Positions 45,291 through 58,025 are shown, counted from the first letter of the stretch. The stretch is 64,000 bases of DNA from Centroberyx gerrardi (GCF_048128805.1 NC_136010.1:29637980-29701979), one strand, 5' to 3'. A program made the numbers and translations. Notes: a model not told the origin generated them from the letters alone.

Positions 45291-46409
45291 GGGTCTTCAG
45301 GATGAAGCTTAAACTAGTTCGGTTTATATTCTTGAACTGGTTCAGTTTTTATTCTATCCTGAGACTTAAAACCTCCACTAAGAGGGGAAACAATTAAATG
45401 CAAGGTTAGGTTTGGGATCATTGATTGTTATTACTAAGTAGCCTACATAACGTGATAGCCCTGGAACCCAGCTCGGGACGTCTGACCACAGCGCTTATGA
45501 TGCAGATAAGAATGAGGTCACACAAACATCATATTTTGAGTTGGATGGCTGTTTGGTTTATTGCCTGAACCCCTGAAACGTAGGTAGGTACTTATAATAC
45601 ATAGGCTAAGCACAAACGCTCTAGCTGGTGGCTTGTCTCTTGCGGTTCTAACGGCCTACTCCCTGCAGAGCAGAGGCATCGCGCTGGCGCCCTTGACTCA
45701 CACGCGCCACCTGCTGGACAAATGCACACTACACTTAGAGCACTAGTAAAATTGATGGGGTATCTTTAGGAAGTACATTACTCTTGCAAAAAGCACATAC
45801 ATATGAAACACATAAGGGTATACCGGGTCAGCTGCCAGTGTGTGGTGAATATGCGGCGGCTGGTGACGGAGCAAACGGGACAAAATAATGAGCAGAAATG
45901 CAGTGATAGCTGAGGGAAAAGACAATTTTGCCTGTACTACCTTACATAACTTAATTTAACATGAGATCAGCTTCATTAAAGTGTGGTGATAAAAGCTTGG
46001 CATGTTTATCCTTGATTGTGTTGCGGGCTCTTCTGGTGCAGCGTTTGGCTTAAATGTCCTGGATGGGAGCAAAGTTTCTGTGGCGGCTTGGGCTGTTCTC
46101 ATCACTTGCTGGATGGCCTGATTGTCCTGAGCAGCAACCGTATTGTACATCAGTGTGTTAGAGAGTCCATAACATAACCCCAGAAACGAAGCTAGATGCA
46201 GGGTTTATACAGATATCAGTGCTTGAGGCTAACATTAAGGGACTGTTCGTTATTTATGAGAGGGGGGGCTGGGGTGTGACTTTTTTTTTATTTTTTTATC
46301 TTGACACTCCCCGGAGCTACAAATATTTTTCCTTGAGCCTCCCTGAGTGACTGGGGGAAAATGCATGACCCTCCCCAGTGAGCATTTTTCCGTTGAAAAG
46401 ACGTTTAAA

Positions 46410-47791
46410 AAATGACTATGGTCACCGGTGAAAAGACGTTCAAAACAGGTTTACAAGTTAAAGTTTTTTCACCGACTATTTGAAGACGTTGATTGAACGT
46501 TCACATTTAGACCATATTTCACCGGGATATTACACTGGTGAAATATGGTCTAAATGTGAACGTTCAAAAACAGGAAAAATAGACATGAAGGGGGCCACAT
46601 GCAACAAGAGTCCACTGCCGGATTCAAACCGCAGACATTGCAGTCATAAGGTATGCGTTTTAACCAGTAGGCTACCAGAACACACTGCATGTTACCTAAA
46701 ACATGCAGTGTACATGAAGCTGTACCACCTAAGTACAACCATTTAAAGTTGTATGTTCCTCCCTTAAAGCCAAAATAAAAAACATAAGTCCCTCCCCAGT
46801 GCTTAAAAAAATATTTGACGTGCCTTCCCTTGTTTTGCACCGACCCCCCTCTCATAAATAACAAACAGTCCCTAAGAAGACCTGAGCCTAGACCCAACTA
46901 GCTAGGACATTTCCATATGAACAGAACGATCCCACGCCATGAAATAAAAACAATTAATCTGTAATGAATACAGAATATTAACACACCGTTTCACTTTACC
47001 ACGGTGTTACGTCACGTTTCAGCTCACGCTCTTATTTTGAAAGGCTTATTGAGGCATCGTGACATCGCATAGCAAGCAATACCCCTGATTGGCTGACTAC
47101 ATTTGTGGATCGTATTCACACTCCCTGCGGTAAAACGGTGTCAAAACTATTTGTAGACAAATGCAAAGCGATCCACAAATGCAAAGCGATCCACAAATAC
47201 ACTGTGATCCACAAACACAGATTTGACACTTCAACGCTGAGCATTGCACAGAATTTGTACGCGTGTCTTGAAACAGTTGGTTGAAAATACAACTTAGACT
47301 GTGTTTGTTTGCAAATTGTGAAGAGTGCATTTGTAGATTGGTTACACCCAAAAACAGCGGAACAGTAGTGTCAAAATTCTGAAAACAAATGCGAAACAAT
47401 CTACAAATAGAATACGACCCAAACACGCAGACAAATCATTTTGCATTCATTCAAATTCTGGTTTTCAAGTACAAGTCACTGAATTCTGTTTGTGGATCAT
47501 GATGTGTTTGTTTGTGGATTTTGAATCTATTTGTGGATCGTGTTTTATATTTGCGGATCATGAGTTGTTTGTTTGTGGATTTCGAATCTATTTGTGGATC
47601 GTGTTTTATATTTGCGGATCATGAAGAGTTTGTTTGTGGATTTCGAATCTATTTGTGGATCGTGTTTTATATTTGTGGATCATGAAGAGTTTGTTTGTAG
47701 ATCGTGTTTTGTGTTTACAAATTGTAATATATATTTGTGACTCATAGTCTGTGCATTTACAATGATTTTGACATCGATTTACCCCCATATC
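46410..47791 (-). repeat. right arm of long terminal inverted repeat
   Basis: Inverted copy of 38190-39562. Positions 365 and 894 from each end align with no length difference, and visible base differences are few. It differs by lacking ~50 bases near 46715 and by an extra palindrome at 46494-46566. Confidence 0.9.
46494..46566. repeat. perfect 30-bp-arm palindrome in right arm only
   Basis: Arms 46494-46523 and 46537-46566 are exact inverted copies (tgaacgttcacattta... against ...taaatgtgaacgttca) with a 13-base loop. The matching place in the left arm (~39472) lacks it. Confidence 0.92.
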
Positions 47792-47794
47792 ATG

Positions 47795-49640
47795 TACGCC
47801 GCACACTGAGGTACTTGTGGTGGCGCTAAGACCTTATTATTTGCCCCGGGAATTTTCTCACGCTGTCATAATGGTTGTCTACATCCCCCCCTCCGCTGAT
47901 TGTAAAATTGCAGCGAATACCATCCACACAGTCACTAGTAGAATCATGACACAATCACCCAGTGCTTTTATTGGTATATCTGGGGATTTGAATAAGTGCT
48001 CCCTCTCCTCTGTCTTACCCACATTTTCACAGTTTGTTAAATGTCCGACCAGGGAGGACAGAACATTGGACCTTTTTTATGCAAATGTGTCTGCAGCGTA
48101 CAAATCAGTGGCTCTCCCCCCACTGGGTCAATCTGATCATAACCTTGTTTACCTTGTCCCCCGTTACATACCTCAAATTCAAAAGCAGCGGGCTGTAAAG
48201 GTGACTGTGAGAGAGTGGTCCGCTGGAGCTAGTGAGGCCTTGCAGGATGCTTTTGAGGATACTAATTGGGACATGTTCTATGAGGTGTATGGAGAGGCCT
48301 CTCTATAACGGATTATATGAATTTTTGCTTGGACAATGTGCTGCCTACTAGAACTGTGCAGTGTTTCTCAACAAGCCTTGGGTTACCAAGGAACTCAAAG
48401 CCATTTTAAATGAAAAGAAACAGGCGTTCAGGTCTGGCAATAGAGAGGAGCAAAAAAAGGTGCAGAAGATATTAAAGGAAAAGAATCGAGAGGCTAAGAA
48501 CAGATACAGGCAGAGGGTAGAGTCCAAATTGAAACACTATAGCATGAAGGAAGTATGGAAAGGGATGGAGAAAATTACAGGCTATAAACCAGTCAGATCT
48601 TTGAATGAAGGAAGCAGACAGAGGGCAAATGAACTGAATCACTTCTTTAATAGATTTGATAATCAGCCCCCATCGTGCCCCCTACCTTTGATCTTGCCTG
48701 AATATATAACTAATTCAGACCAATCCTCACCTCTGCATATCTCTACTGAGGAGGTCAGGAGGGAGCTGAGGAGAATACACCCCAGTAAAGCGGCAGGACC
48801 AGATGGGATTAGTCCTAGACTTCTTAAATCATGTGCAAATGAGTTGTGCTCTGTCTTTGCACACCTATTTAACCTCTCTCTGAACCTCCAGAAAGTACCT
48901 ACTCTCTGGAAGACATCATGTATTGTGCCTGTGCCGAAGAAAGGACGTCCTGCGGTCCTGAATGATTACAGGCCGGTGGCACTGACATCACATATCATTA
49001 AGTCTCTGGAGAGGATTGTCCTGAGACAATTGAAAGCTCAAGTGGGACACTGTCAGGACCCCCTCCAGTTTGCATATAGGGAGCAGACTGGAGTGGAGGA
49101 TGCCATTTTATTTCTTCTTCATACAGCCTATTCACATCTGGAAAATATACAGTATAGTGAGGATTCGATTTTTCGATTTTTCAAGCGCATTTCATACAAT
49201 TCACCCCCTGGTTTTACGAAAGAAACTTATTAAGATGCAACTGGGAAGTGCTATGGTGGCATGGATCACTGACTATCTGACAGGAAGGCCACAGTATGTC
49301 AGGCTTCAGGGCAGTAAATCAGATGTGCTGATTAGTAATATCGGAGCGCCACAAGGGACGGTTCTGTCTCCATTCCTCTTTGCGTTGCATACCTCTGACT
49401 TCTGCTACAACACTGGGAGCTGCCACTTCTAGAAATACTCTGACGATACAGCTATTGTTGGATGCATCAGCAGGGGGGAGGAATGGGAATACCGGGGGAC
49501 TCATTGGGGACTTTGTTCGTTGGTGCAGTAGTAACCATTTGCAACTTAATGTTAATAAAACCAAAGAACTTGTTCTGGATTTTAGAAGGAAAAAGAGCTC
49601 TGTGACACCTGTCTCCATTCAGGATGCTGAGGTGGAGGTT
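47795..49640 (+). pseudogene. jockey/Rex1-like LINE, 3' part (split LINE, piece 2)
   Basis: Continues the LINE at 37783. It has the endonuclease C-terminal half (ALRPYYLPREF, VYIPPSADC, SGDLNKC, LGQSDHNLVYLVP), then NKPWVTKELKAILNEKK and VWKGMEKITGYKP. The reverse transcriptase follows with GPDGISPRLLKSC, PVPKKGRPAVLNDYRPVALT, FFDFSSAFHTIHP, GAPQGTVLSPFLFALHT and the YSDD active site (~49435-49446). At least three frameshifts (near 48305, 48355 and 49165) and stops inactivate it. The frame is lost at ~49640, where a DIRS fragment begins. Confidence 0.9.
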
Positions 49641-51490
49641 ATGAAGGTGTCAGTCTCCCTGTTAGATGATGGTATCACTCCCAAGGGAACACCCCAGGTC
49701 AAATATTCTCTCAAGGTTTCAGGGCAGGGAGGCAGTGCTTGGACATGCTGATCTTCCTGCTTTTGTGCCACTTGGGGTCCAAGTGGAGGCCATTCATCCA
49801 GATCTGAAGAGGACACAGGGAGACCAGGTCAAATGGCACAACCACAGACGCTGCTGTCAGCATGCCCAGTAGCCAGAGGCTGTATTGCAGTACATGATCT
49901 TGCTGGAAGTGAAGTAGAAGGTGAAGCATGGCATCCAACCCCTTTGGGGAAGGGGAGACTATCATTGACTGGGAGTCCAAAGTCACACCAAGGTAAACCA
50001 CCCTTTTACTAGGTGTGAGGTTGCTCTTCTCATAGTTCATTGTTAGGCCCAGTTGGTTCACATGGGAGAGCAAAGTGGCCGTGTCTCTGAGAGCCTGCTC
50101 CTGAGTTAGGGATACGACTAACCAGTCATCCAAATATGGGAGGACCTTCATGCCGCTGGCCTGTAGTGGTGCCAAGGCTGCTGCCATGCACCTTGTAAAT
50201 ATCCGAGGGGCCAGGGAGAATGGAAGGACCTTGAATTGATCCCATAAAGGCAAAACGGAGAAATCAGCCGTGGTGTGGAGCAATGGGTGCATGAAAGTAT
50301 GCGTCTTCCAGGTCTATGGACGCAAACCAATCCCCCTGCGCAACAGCCTGCAGAACCTCTGCTGTGCGCACCATACGGAAGGGCAAGACTTTGATGAAAA
50401 AGTTTAGACCTGTAGGTCCAGGATAGGGCGAAAACTGTCATCCTTCTTGGGGATCAGAAAATACACTGAATAGAACCCATCGAGCTGTGTCTGCAGATCT
50501 ATTCACTTGATGGTGTCCTTGGTGTCCTTCCCAGGGATTTTTCGGGGTATCTTTGGCCACAGACAGTTTGATCCCGCTGAAGGTTGGAGGCCGGCGTCAG
50601 AATAGTATCTTGTACCCCTTGGACCTACCTACCTCCCCAGCCCCTAGGGCCCTTGAGGGAGGGGGGGGTGGATAACTGGGTGTTGGGTCCCATGGCACCT
50701 GAAATATCGGTCGTGTGGGAGCATGGCGGCGTTGATCAATTATCATAGAGGCTCTCTGCCTCAGGACAGGTATAGGCCCCCTTCACAGTCAAGCAAACTG
50801 TTGCCTAGCTTGACCCACTTCTACACTGTGCTCCAAGGCCTGCTGTGCAGCTGGGCCAAACATTTGGCCCGGAACCACTGGGAGAGAGCGGAGGGTCCAC
50901 CGACACATCTCCGGCAGGGGAGACTGGGCTAGCCAGACCTGGTGGCATGCAGGGTCACAGTTGGCATCAACCTGCCAAGTTCCCTAGACATAAAGGCGAA
51001 GGCCTGCAATGATGCATCACTGAGGTTCTGAGCCAGCGTCAGCGTCTGATTCCTGCAGGGTCTGAGTCTGTCAAAAAGACAGTAGGAGCCCAATCAGTCA
51101 CCGAAGAGGTCCTACGGACTGTATTTGTTCTTAATCTCAAACCCCCTGGGCTGCACCTCCTCAGATATTGCAGACATTGATTTCATAACGCCAAACTCCC
51201 TCCTGATGGGGAAGCCAGACACGTCACTCCCCCAAGTAGTCTACCCAGAATCGGAGTTGCTCAGTCGTTGACGCTGGCACCACAGCCAGCTGCTAGCAAC
51301 ACATTTCTGGAAACACTTCCTAAGATTCTACTTACCCGGTCTTCAAACACGTCAAAAATAGTTGTCCGAGTCCCCAGACCTCCAAGTCGGCACCGCTGTC
51401 CTCATTGTAGACCCAGAGTTACCCAGGGCACACTGGCCAGTGGGATGTGTCTCACAAGTCATCACTGGAGCTGACAGCCATGTCAGGACA
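49640..51490 (-). pseudogene. DIRS-type retrotransposon remnant (RT and upstream region)
   Basis: On the minus strand, from ~50460 down: YFLIPKKDDSFRPILDLQV, GDWFASIDLEDAYFH, then a stop and a shift. An open frame 50292-49711 follows with QFKVLPFSLAPRIFTRCMAA, LPYLDDWLVVSLTQEQALRD (YLDD catalytic motif) and KRVVYLGVTLDS. It tails off with TWGVPLGVIPSSNRET at ~49680. YLDDWL and this order are typical of DIRS-like RT. Further upstream (50460-51490) degenerate reading such as LQAFAFMSRELG fits the preceding ORF. No tyrosine recombinase was seen, so it is truncated. Confidence 0.85.
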
Positions 51491-51894
51491 GCAAAGGTAA
51501 AGATAAGATATATACCCGTCCTGTTGCCCGTTTAATCAGGCTGCCTGCATTGCCAGATTGAACAAGCAGCTCCAGAGACATACAGCCCCTAGAGACTTTC
51601 CTTTATTGATTGAGGCCTTTCGTTATATCAGATTTCTTCCAGTGGACTACCTTCCAGAAATCTGGGGCGGCTGTCAAAACAACCTCAATCTTTCTACGAT
51701 ACACACTCCCATAACTTTAGTTCTCTCACTCACCTGGTACACACGGACAGCACAGCGCCCTCCACCAATCAGAGTGACTGATTCTCAATACGGAGATCCC
51801 CTCCGCCCGCACTCATTCAGTGTGAGTGCATCGCTACAGAGAGAGGCAATTAAGTTTGCTCCTGTCAGACTTTATATCCTATGATCCACAGAAA

Positions 51895-52630
51895 TCATGT
51901 TATGAGTGTTGTGTGTAAGAACTTGAGTAAGTACCGTTTATATTTCTTGTGGGAGAGTGTTTTTGTTCATATGTGACTGTATTTTTATTGTATCTGGAAA
52001 TCGAAGGGTTAATTGCTGCCCGACGGAGAGTTAATTGCCATCTGTACAGACAGAAGTTGCATTAACATTGTTCTAGCTTGTTTAGTCATTTATATCTTAT
52101 GGGGAATGGTTTACAGGAGATAACCATGTTTACTGAGTAAGCATTACCTCATTTGGTTAGACAGTTATTGTTATAATCATGTATATGGAGCTAATTACTC
52201 TGTTACTTGGGTTTGTAACTCTTGCAATTTTGCACGTGAGCAGTTCTAAGCAGTTCTAAGCAGACTAAGCAGCGCCCCCTTTTATGTAACCTTACGTTTC
52301 AATGCCAATAGCTCCACCTTGTGGTTGTGTTATATACCTGCATATACCAATATTTTTGCCTTGCCCAATGTGAGTGGATTTTATGACTGGATAATTATGT
52401 TTTCTTTATATTGTATAGAATATTGGAACCATTTAGCATAAAATCTGTGTATTTCTATATATTTCAATAGGCTTATCTACTTTGTACAGCTTGATTTAAA
52501 TATTCTTTGTTATTCTTTGCTCTTTACAGAAAACCACATACACATACATAAGTGAGGAATTTAATACATGTGGTGATGACAATAAACTGGTCTGTCCCAA
52601 AGATCAGACTGACTTCCACCTCGTCTCTAA
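51895..52630 (+). other. possible LTR-like segment
   Basis: A block from TGTTATGAGTG (~51898) to ACACCGGCA (~52643) is AT-rich with AATAAA near the end (52579-52584) and starts TG and ends CA, as in a solo LTR. No target duplication, primer-binding site or second copy could be shown, so this is weak. Confidence 0.2.
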
Positions 52631-53251
52631 CCGGACACCGGCAGTGAGTCAATTCCCCAACCGGCAACTCAGAGAGTGGGCGAGGGCTTGTAGTAGCCAA
52701 TCATTCGTTTAGAGTCAGTATGAGATGTGAAAGCGAGTTTCCAATATGGCCCATGCGGGTAGCTATGTCATAACTCCTTGTTTGGTGATCAACAGCGACG
52801 GACCTGTTCGAAGGGCGGCCAAATTGTTTTTGCTAGGTTTCTTCTTCTTTTTCCTTTTCTGCCTTAAAACAATCTGTACCTCAGAGACCGTAAGACTGGA
52901 AATATACTTCAATTTTATTGCTCTACGTCTATGCAAAGTGGTTGCGTTGCAAACAGCATTGTTCACCTACTCGTCTCTATACTTTTTGTCCGACTGGAGG
53001 TTGTTGGGGGGCAAAACACATAGCGGACACCTAACCCTAACCCTCAGGCCAAACTTTCAAAAGCAACATTTTAAAAAAAAAATCTCACCAACAAAGTTGC
53101 CTTAATCTCCACCAAATTTTACACACAGCATATTTCAACTGCCTACATCATCTTTGCATCACAGAATTTTGATTTGTAACTGTTTGGCCTTGATGCACAA
53201 AAAAAGTTGACGGCGAAGATGCAATAACAGGAAGGGAGGCATTTCCTAAAT

Positions 53252-53865
53252 GCTTAACCCTGCAATAAGCGATATCAGACCTTATAACCAACCCTGAAAC
53301 TAATGTGTGCTATGTGGAGATTTTATTGAGACATAATGATATCAACCAATAGCCTAACCAAACACGCGGGCCAGCTGCGCTGCTGTTTTCACCTCTTTTC
53401 TAAAGCTTGTTGTCAAATTCCGCTCTGAAATGAAGGTCCTCCTGTGCCATTCAGTAGCTTTTCATTTTTTTAAAACTAACTTGGCATCTCCCTCGCTGTT
53501 TAAAAGTGGCCCTCACCCCATCCCGATGGTGAAAAAAATTATTGTAATGGCAGAATCGACGAAGCAAGCGTATAAACTTGTTAAACTAGTAAATTTCCTA
53601 CCTACCTCTTTACTTGCCATTGTGGGACATGTAACCTTCAGTGGGAGAAAAATCTGGCAAAGCGAGATTGATAACCAGGGACACTTTCGTAGTTACGTTT
53701 AGCTTAGCTATTAGCCTTTATGCACAGACCTTCGCTAGGTTTGTCCTTCGTTAAAACCTCCTTGGGCCTCTGTAGTCCAGTAGCTTTGCTGTGCTTTATT
53801 TACAAATGTGTTGCGGTTTCTGTCACCCTCTAGTGGTCGGAAAATCGCTTATTGCAGCTTTAATG
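53252..53865. mobile_element. MITE-like element
   Basis: Starts 'cctgcaataagcgat' and ends with the inverted 'atcgcttattgcagcttta'; the terminal ~13 bases match inverted. No transposase. Confidence 0.5.
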
Positions 53866-54562
53866 CTGGACCATCCAAACTTCACATAAGCCCTACCTGT
53901 TTGCAAAATGTGTCAGACCACATTTGGTCATGCTGAATAGCACCACCATCAGGACAAACTGGTAATTTTTCAAATGGCAATATGTCAGGCAACATTTCAC
54001 CTGCAGTTGTAGGACTGTCACCAAAATGTTGAGATACAGAACTTTTCCAAAATGATTTATCAAGCTTATAGTCACTGTCAAATCATTTGTCCATAGGCAA
54101 ATGGACCGCTCTAATGGCCGCTTGTGGCTATATTTATTGTTATCATTGTTATTTATAAAGTTACATTAATTCTGTATCTAATAGCCTAATATACAGAATT
54201 AATGTCACTTTATAAATGAATACAATATTTTGTGTTTTAAATCTATATTACTAAAACGATATTATATATCATTTTAATTTGAATTAATGGGCCTACAAGA
54301 GCTTCCAGTGTTCGACTGATGAACCTGAAACAGCCACCTTGTGAACAGTTCACTTGCGTGAAAATTAAGACATTACTTCCTCCACAATTTCCCACACAGG
54401 AATGTTGGTTTTATTAATTTGTTACTGAATAAACCTTTATTTGGACTAAGTCAGCGGATGCAGTGAGATGCCAGTGTTTTCCGCCCCCTGCCTTTTGGTT
54501 TCGCCCAAACTTGCCTCAGATCCTCTGCCTTTTATTCCTCTGCTGAAGATCTCCGCTCCTAA

Positions 54563-54607
54563 ATGAATTCGCTGTCGATGGCCCGCTGCTGGACGCTTGC
54601 ACTATGA
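54563..54607 (+). promoter_or_regulatory. upstream ORF in leader of the EphB-like exon
   Basis: ATGAATTCG opens 14 codons that end at TGA 54605-54607, overlapping the ATG at 54604. If transcribed, it could lower translation of the main frame. Confidence 0.35.
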
Positions 54608-54651
54608 ATGCATTGGCTTTTTACAGTCAAATGCCTGGAATGTCTATTGTA

Positions 54652-54703
54652 ATGGATATCCTATATTTTTTATGGATACTGCCAACGGTATGGGCTGTCG
54701 AAG
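54652..54703 (+). CDS. probable EphB receptor first coding exon (signal peptide)
   Basis: ATG at 54652 opens MDILYFLWILPTVWAVE followed by a split G, then a GTAAGG donor at 54704. This is a signal peptide ending AVE, with a split codon starting in G, as in EphB-type receptor tyrosine kinases whose exon 2 continues with Glu (family knowledge). In-frame ATGs also occur at 54604, 54631 and 54640, but the one at 54652 gives the most typical signal peptide. The leader upstream is moderately GC-rich. The remaining exons are not in the next 9.3 kb, consistent with the very large first introns of Eph genes. EPHB2 neighbouring LACTBL1 in mammals supports ephb2. The exon is short, so another secreted or membrane protein cannot be excluded. 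Confidence 0.4.
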
Positions 54704-55159
54704 GTAAGGCAGTATGCAACTCTTTGAATCTGAATTATTTCAATGTGCATGAGCGACATGGCATGACAGAGTGAATAAGCGACAGGGACAGCAAGGATCC
54801 ATCATTTATGCAGAACGGAAACCCGATGTGATTGTGCAGTCTAAATGAACACTACACGTTTTAACCGCATTTCAAAACATATAGGAATCTCATGGAAATC
54901 CGTGAAGTGGTGTTTTAGATGTGGCTCTGTCACAGCTCATTACACTGTGAAATGTTGAGGATGGAAACATGTTATTAGGCTAGGCTGGGATTAATCTTTT
55001 TTCCTGATTTATACCAATTATTTGACATCTTTAACGGCTGGGGAATAACATTGCTGTCATTATAGTCTCGCTGTTTTGATCGGCTTGAATGTGATGTGCT
55101 AATATAATACCTGTCTATACTGTTATCGCTTGCTTTGAGATGGTTATGGGCAGTCTGAA

Positions 55160-55345
55160 ACACTATGATGTATGTATGTATATGTATGCATGTATTATTG
55201 TATGTATGTATGCATACCTGTACAGTGGTGTGTATACATTCTGTATGTGTGTATGTATGTATGCATGTACATGTACATACTGTATGTGTGTATGTATGCA
55301 TGTACAACGTGTGTATACATGATATGTACATACAGTATGTAGCCT
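55160..55345. repeat. impure (GTAT)n microsatellite/minisatellite
   Basis: Repeated tgtatgtatg, tgcatgtac words over ~185 bases. Both strands give chance open frames. Confidence 0.9.
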
Positions 55346-55752
55346 ATGCATGATGGCCAAAGTAAAGGAAACGCCAGCATAAAGCCCCTTTCACACAATG
55401 TTAGTAGCTCTGTAATGTAGTTGAGGGTTTTTTGTAATCTGGTTTTGGGATGTTTCCCAAGGTCAGTGCAAATCACATACCAATTTATAACTGTTTTTAA
55501 ATGGTCATCTGAGCCCTTTAAGATAGCAGTGGGAAATGCTGTAGAACTCCATCAGTGCTTAGTTGCGATATTATAGGTAAGGCCTTGGCATAGGGCCAGC
55601 ATAACTGACATGCTCTTCAAACCATTTGGTGACTGCTTGTTCTGACATTCTGCACTTTGACATTCAAGAGCACAGTAATTAGTCATCAGAATCACCAGCC
55701 ATCAGACTTGGATGATGTGGTATAAATGTCAAAGTACACCTGTATCTGCAGA

Positions 55753-56250
55753 TTAGGGTTAGACCGATATATTGTTTTGCCGATAGATCAGGCCTATCTT
55801 GGCCTTTTATTAAATATTAGATATGGTCCAGTCAATGTGGCCCACTGCCGATACATGGAGGGTCCTTACTGACCAGGTTACATAAAAATAGTCAAGTAGT
55901 CAAACCTGCAGTGACATTTTGTTTTCTTTGGAAATGTTGTTTTTTAATTTAATTGTTAATTCTTTATAATAATTTAATGTATCCCATAGTTTCTCCTACC
56001 ATTGAATAAGTGGGTTAGTCTGGGTTTCAGTGGAGAGTTTTAGTGTTATTCTAGAGGCTTTTCCACCCTAACAAGAATAAAGTTCGGGGCAAACACTGAA
56101 TAATATGGGGTAATATACTCGTAACCTTTTGTCATGGAAATGGTCAAATTTAAAGATGCTAAACATTGGCTCAAAATATCGGCAGCTTCTATCCAAAAAC
56201 ATCGGTATTGGCATCAGCATCAGCCCTCAAAAACCCATATTGGTTGAACC
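55753..56250. mobile_element. MITE-like repeat
   Basis: Begins 'tagggttagaccgatatat' and ends with an inverted form, 'cccatattggttgaacc'. The end recurs inverted at 57918. Confidence 0.5.
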
Positions 56251-57917
56251 GTATTGGAGATACCCACTAACAAATCAATCCCATGTATTCCTGCAAATAC
56301 TTGTCTGTTTGATCCTCCAGTCATCTGGATGATCATGAATAACTGAATAATGAATAATTGTTGCTATCTTCATTCTACATCCCAAAGCTACAGCAGTGCT
56401 CAGTTGAGGCTTTGTATCAACAGTTAGTACAACAGATCAGTCATAGTATATCATGGTGATTTTAGGATTTTATATTGCTAGTATATGAGGAGCCAGAATG
56501 AAAACAATGAGAGTAACTGAAATAAATGTGTTTTTGATATTTTTGTGTTTTGGGGTTTTTTGATATGGGAAGGCGATGCAAAAGATGAACAAACACGAGA
56601 AACGATTTGAATTTTGTTGCATAAACCTACTCTACAGCATTATATGAGTTTTTCAGGACATTAATGACGCATCTTTGTGATTTAATATTTTCATACCTGC
56701 CTTGTCCTTGTCTCTTTCCTCTCTACTTAATTGATTACTTGATTATTAAAACTGAACCTTAAGCAAATCATATACAAGAGCCAGACAGAACTCCATCAGC
56801 GAGGAAAGACTTTGAAATGTTGAAAAATTAGATTTTATTGTGTTTAGAATAACCTTCTTATACTGGATTGTAGTTCATTTGCTGTGTCACTTGTATAAAG
56901 ACCTCCAACATCTATAAATATTGTAGAAGTCTGCATGTTCTGGCAATATACATTATATTGCTATTAAAATGAAGTTGTTTAAATGCAACTGCTGCTTCTG
57001 GCTTTAGTCACTCTAAAAGTTAAAAAAAAAAATGCTGTGAAAGAAAATAAGTTCATACTATATTACAAAAACATAGGTTAGAATACAGGAAGTTGGTAAC
57101 CATCCAGGTTAAAAAAAAAAAAAAGGCTTGGATTTTTACAATTGGCCAACACAATATTTTATTTATGTTGAGTTTCGATAAGAAAGGTTACTCATCCTAT
57201 AGAAGGTGCTTCTATTTATCCTATAGATGTGGTGGAAGGGTAGCGCCAGCACAGAAAAGCACATCAGACATATTTAGAACATATTCAATATTAAATGTAA
57301 AAGCTGGACTATACTACTGTTACTGCTGGGAGAGTGTAATATATAACACACTTTTTAGAGGATCATTTTCCCCTCAGTACACACTGCAGTTGCTATAACA
57401 TTAATGTTGATGTATTATTTTACATTGAACAATCACAATGCATTGAGGACCCTCTTACACCTTAGATGTAATTTGATAAATGATTGAACCATCTTTCAAA
57501 TACACCATATCACCAGCAGGGTATCTGCAGGTTTGGATGGACACATGGAGGCTATAATTACGACCTACCCACCTGGGAATTTCAGACTTATCACATGACT
57601 TGATGTCAGTCACAAGGAAGTTAACACAGACCTTCTTAAGACACTGTGTTCTTAAGACAGTAGACACTGTGCCTTGAATTCAATATGTTATTGCATCCAA
57701 GCAGTGGGTGAAGTGTAGCATGGAACGCCCCCATTCTGCTTAGGCTGCATTGTGATCAGTGGAAATGGTAAGTAGTTACCATTAAACTGTGTATGTGATC
57801 ATTAAATTCTACTCCTTAACACCATTGAGCTTATTAGAATGTGTTATTTAAGGAGATATCTACTTTAAAGCTGAATATGGATTCTTGTAGTCATGGGCAC
57901 TTCAGTTGTGATATGAA

Positions 57918-58025
57918 CTAGGGTTCAACTGACATGGGTTTTTGAAGGCTGATACCAATATATTTGTCTTGAAGCTACCGATAGCTGATTTTTTGTGCCG
58001 ATATTTGCCAATATACAGTATGTCC
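57918..58025. repeat. fragment of the same MITE family
   Basis: 'ctagggttcaactgacatgg' and 'ccgatatttgccaatata' are related to the inverted end at ~56190-56250. Confidence 0.5.

Larger units (their letters stand above)
38190..47791. mobile_element. 9.6-kb long-TIR element inserted in a LINE
   Basis: Two inverted arms begin at 38190 and 47791 with (A/G)AT(G/A)TGGGGGTAAATCG. They are collinear without an indel for ~1074 bp and then with indels to ~39562 / ~46410. The LINE frame resumes across the insertion as KEQL-CTPHTEV, giving a 3-bp ATG duplication (38187-38189, 47792-47794). The interior holds an L1-type LINE with its own TSD, a Tc1-like remnant, LINE tails and a spliced-transcript candidate, but no transposase that could have moved the whole. 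Superfamily unassigned; a 3-bp duplication would fit several cut-and-paste groups. Confidence 0.85.

Noticed and set aside
53028..53046. Telomere-like ctaaccctaaccct (also gggttagggtta near 33909)
   Set aside because: Only two units each; too short for an interstitial telomere array.
55163..55360. His/Thr/Tyr-rich frames on both strands
   Set aside because: Produced by the GTAT-type tandem repeat.
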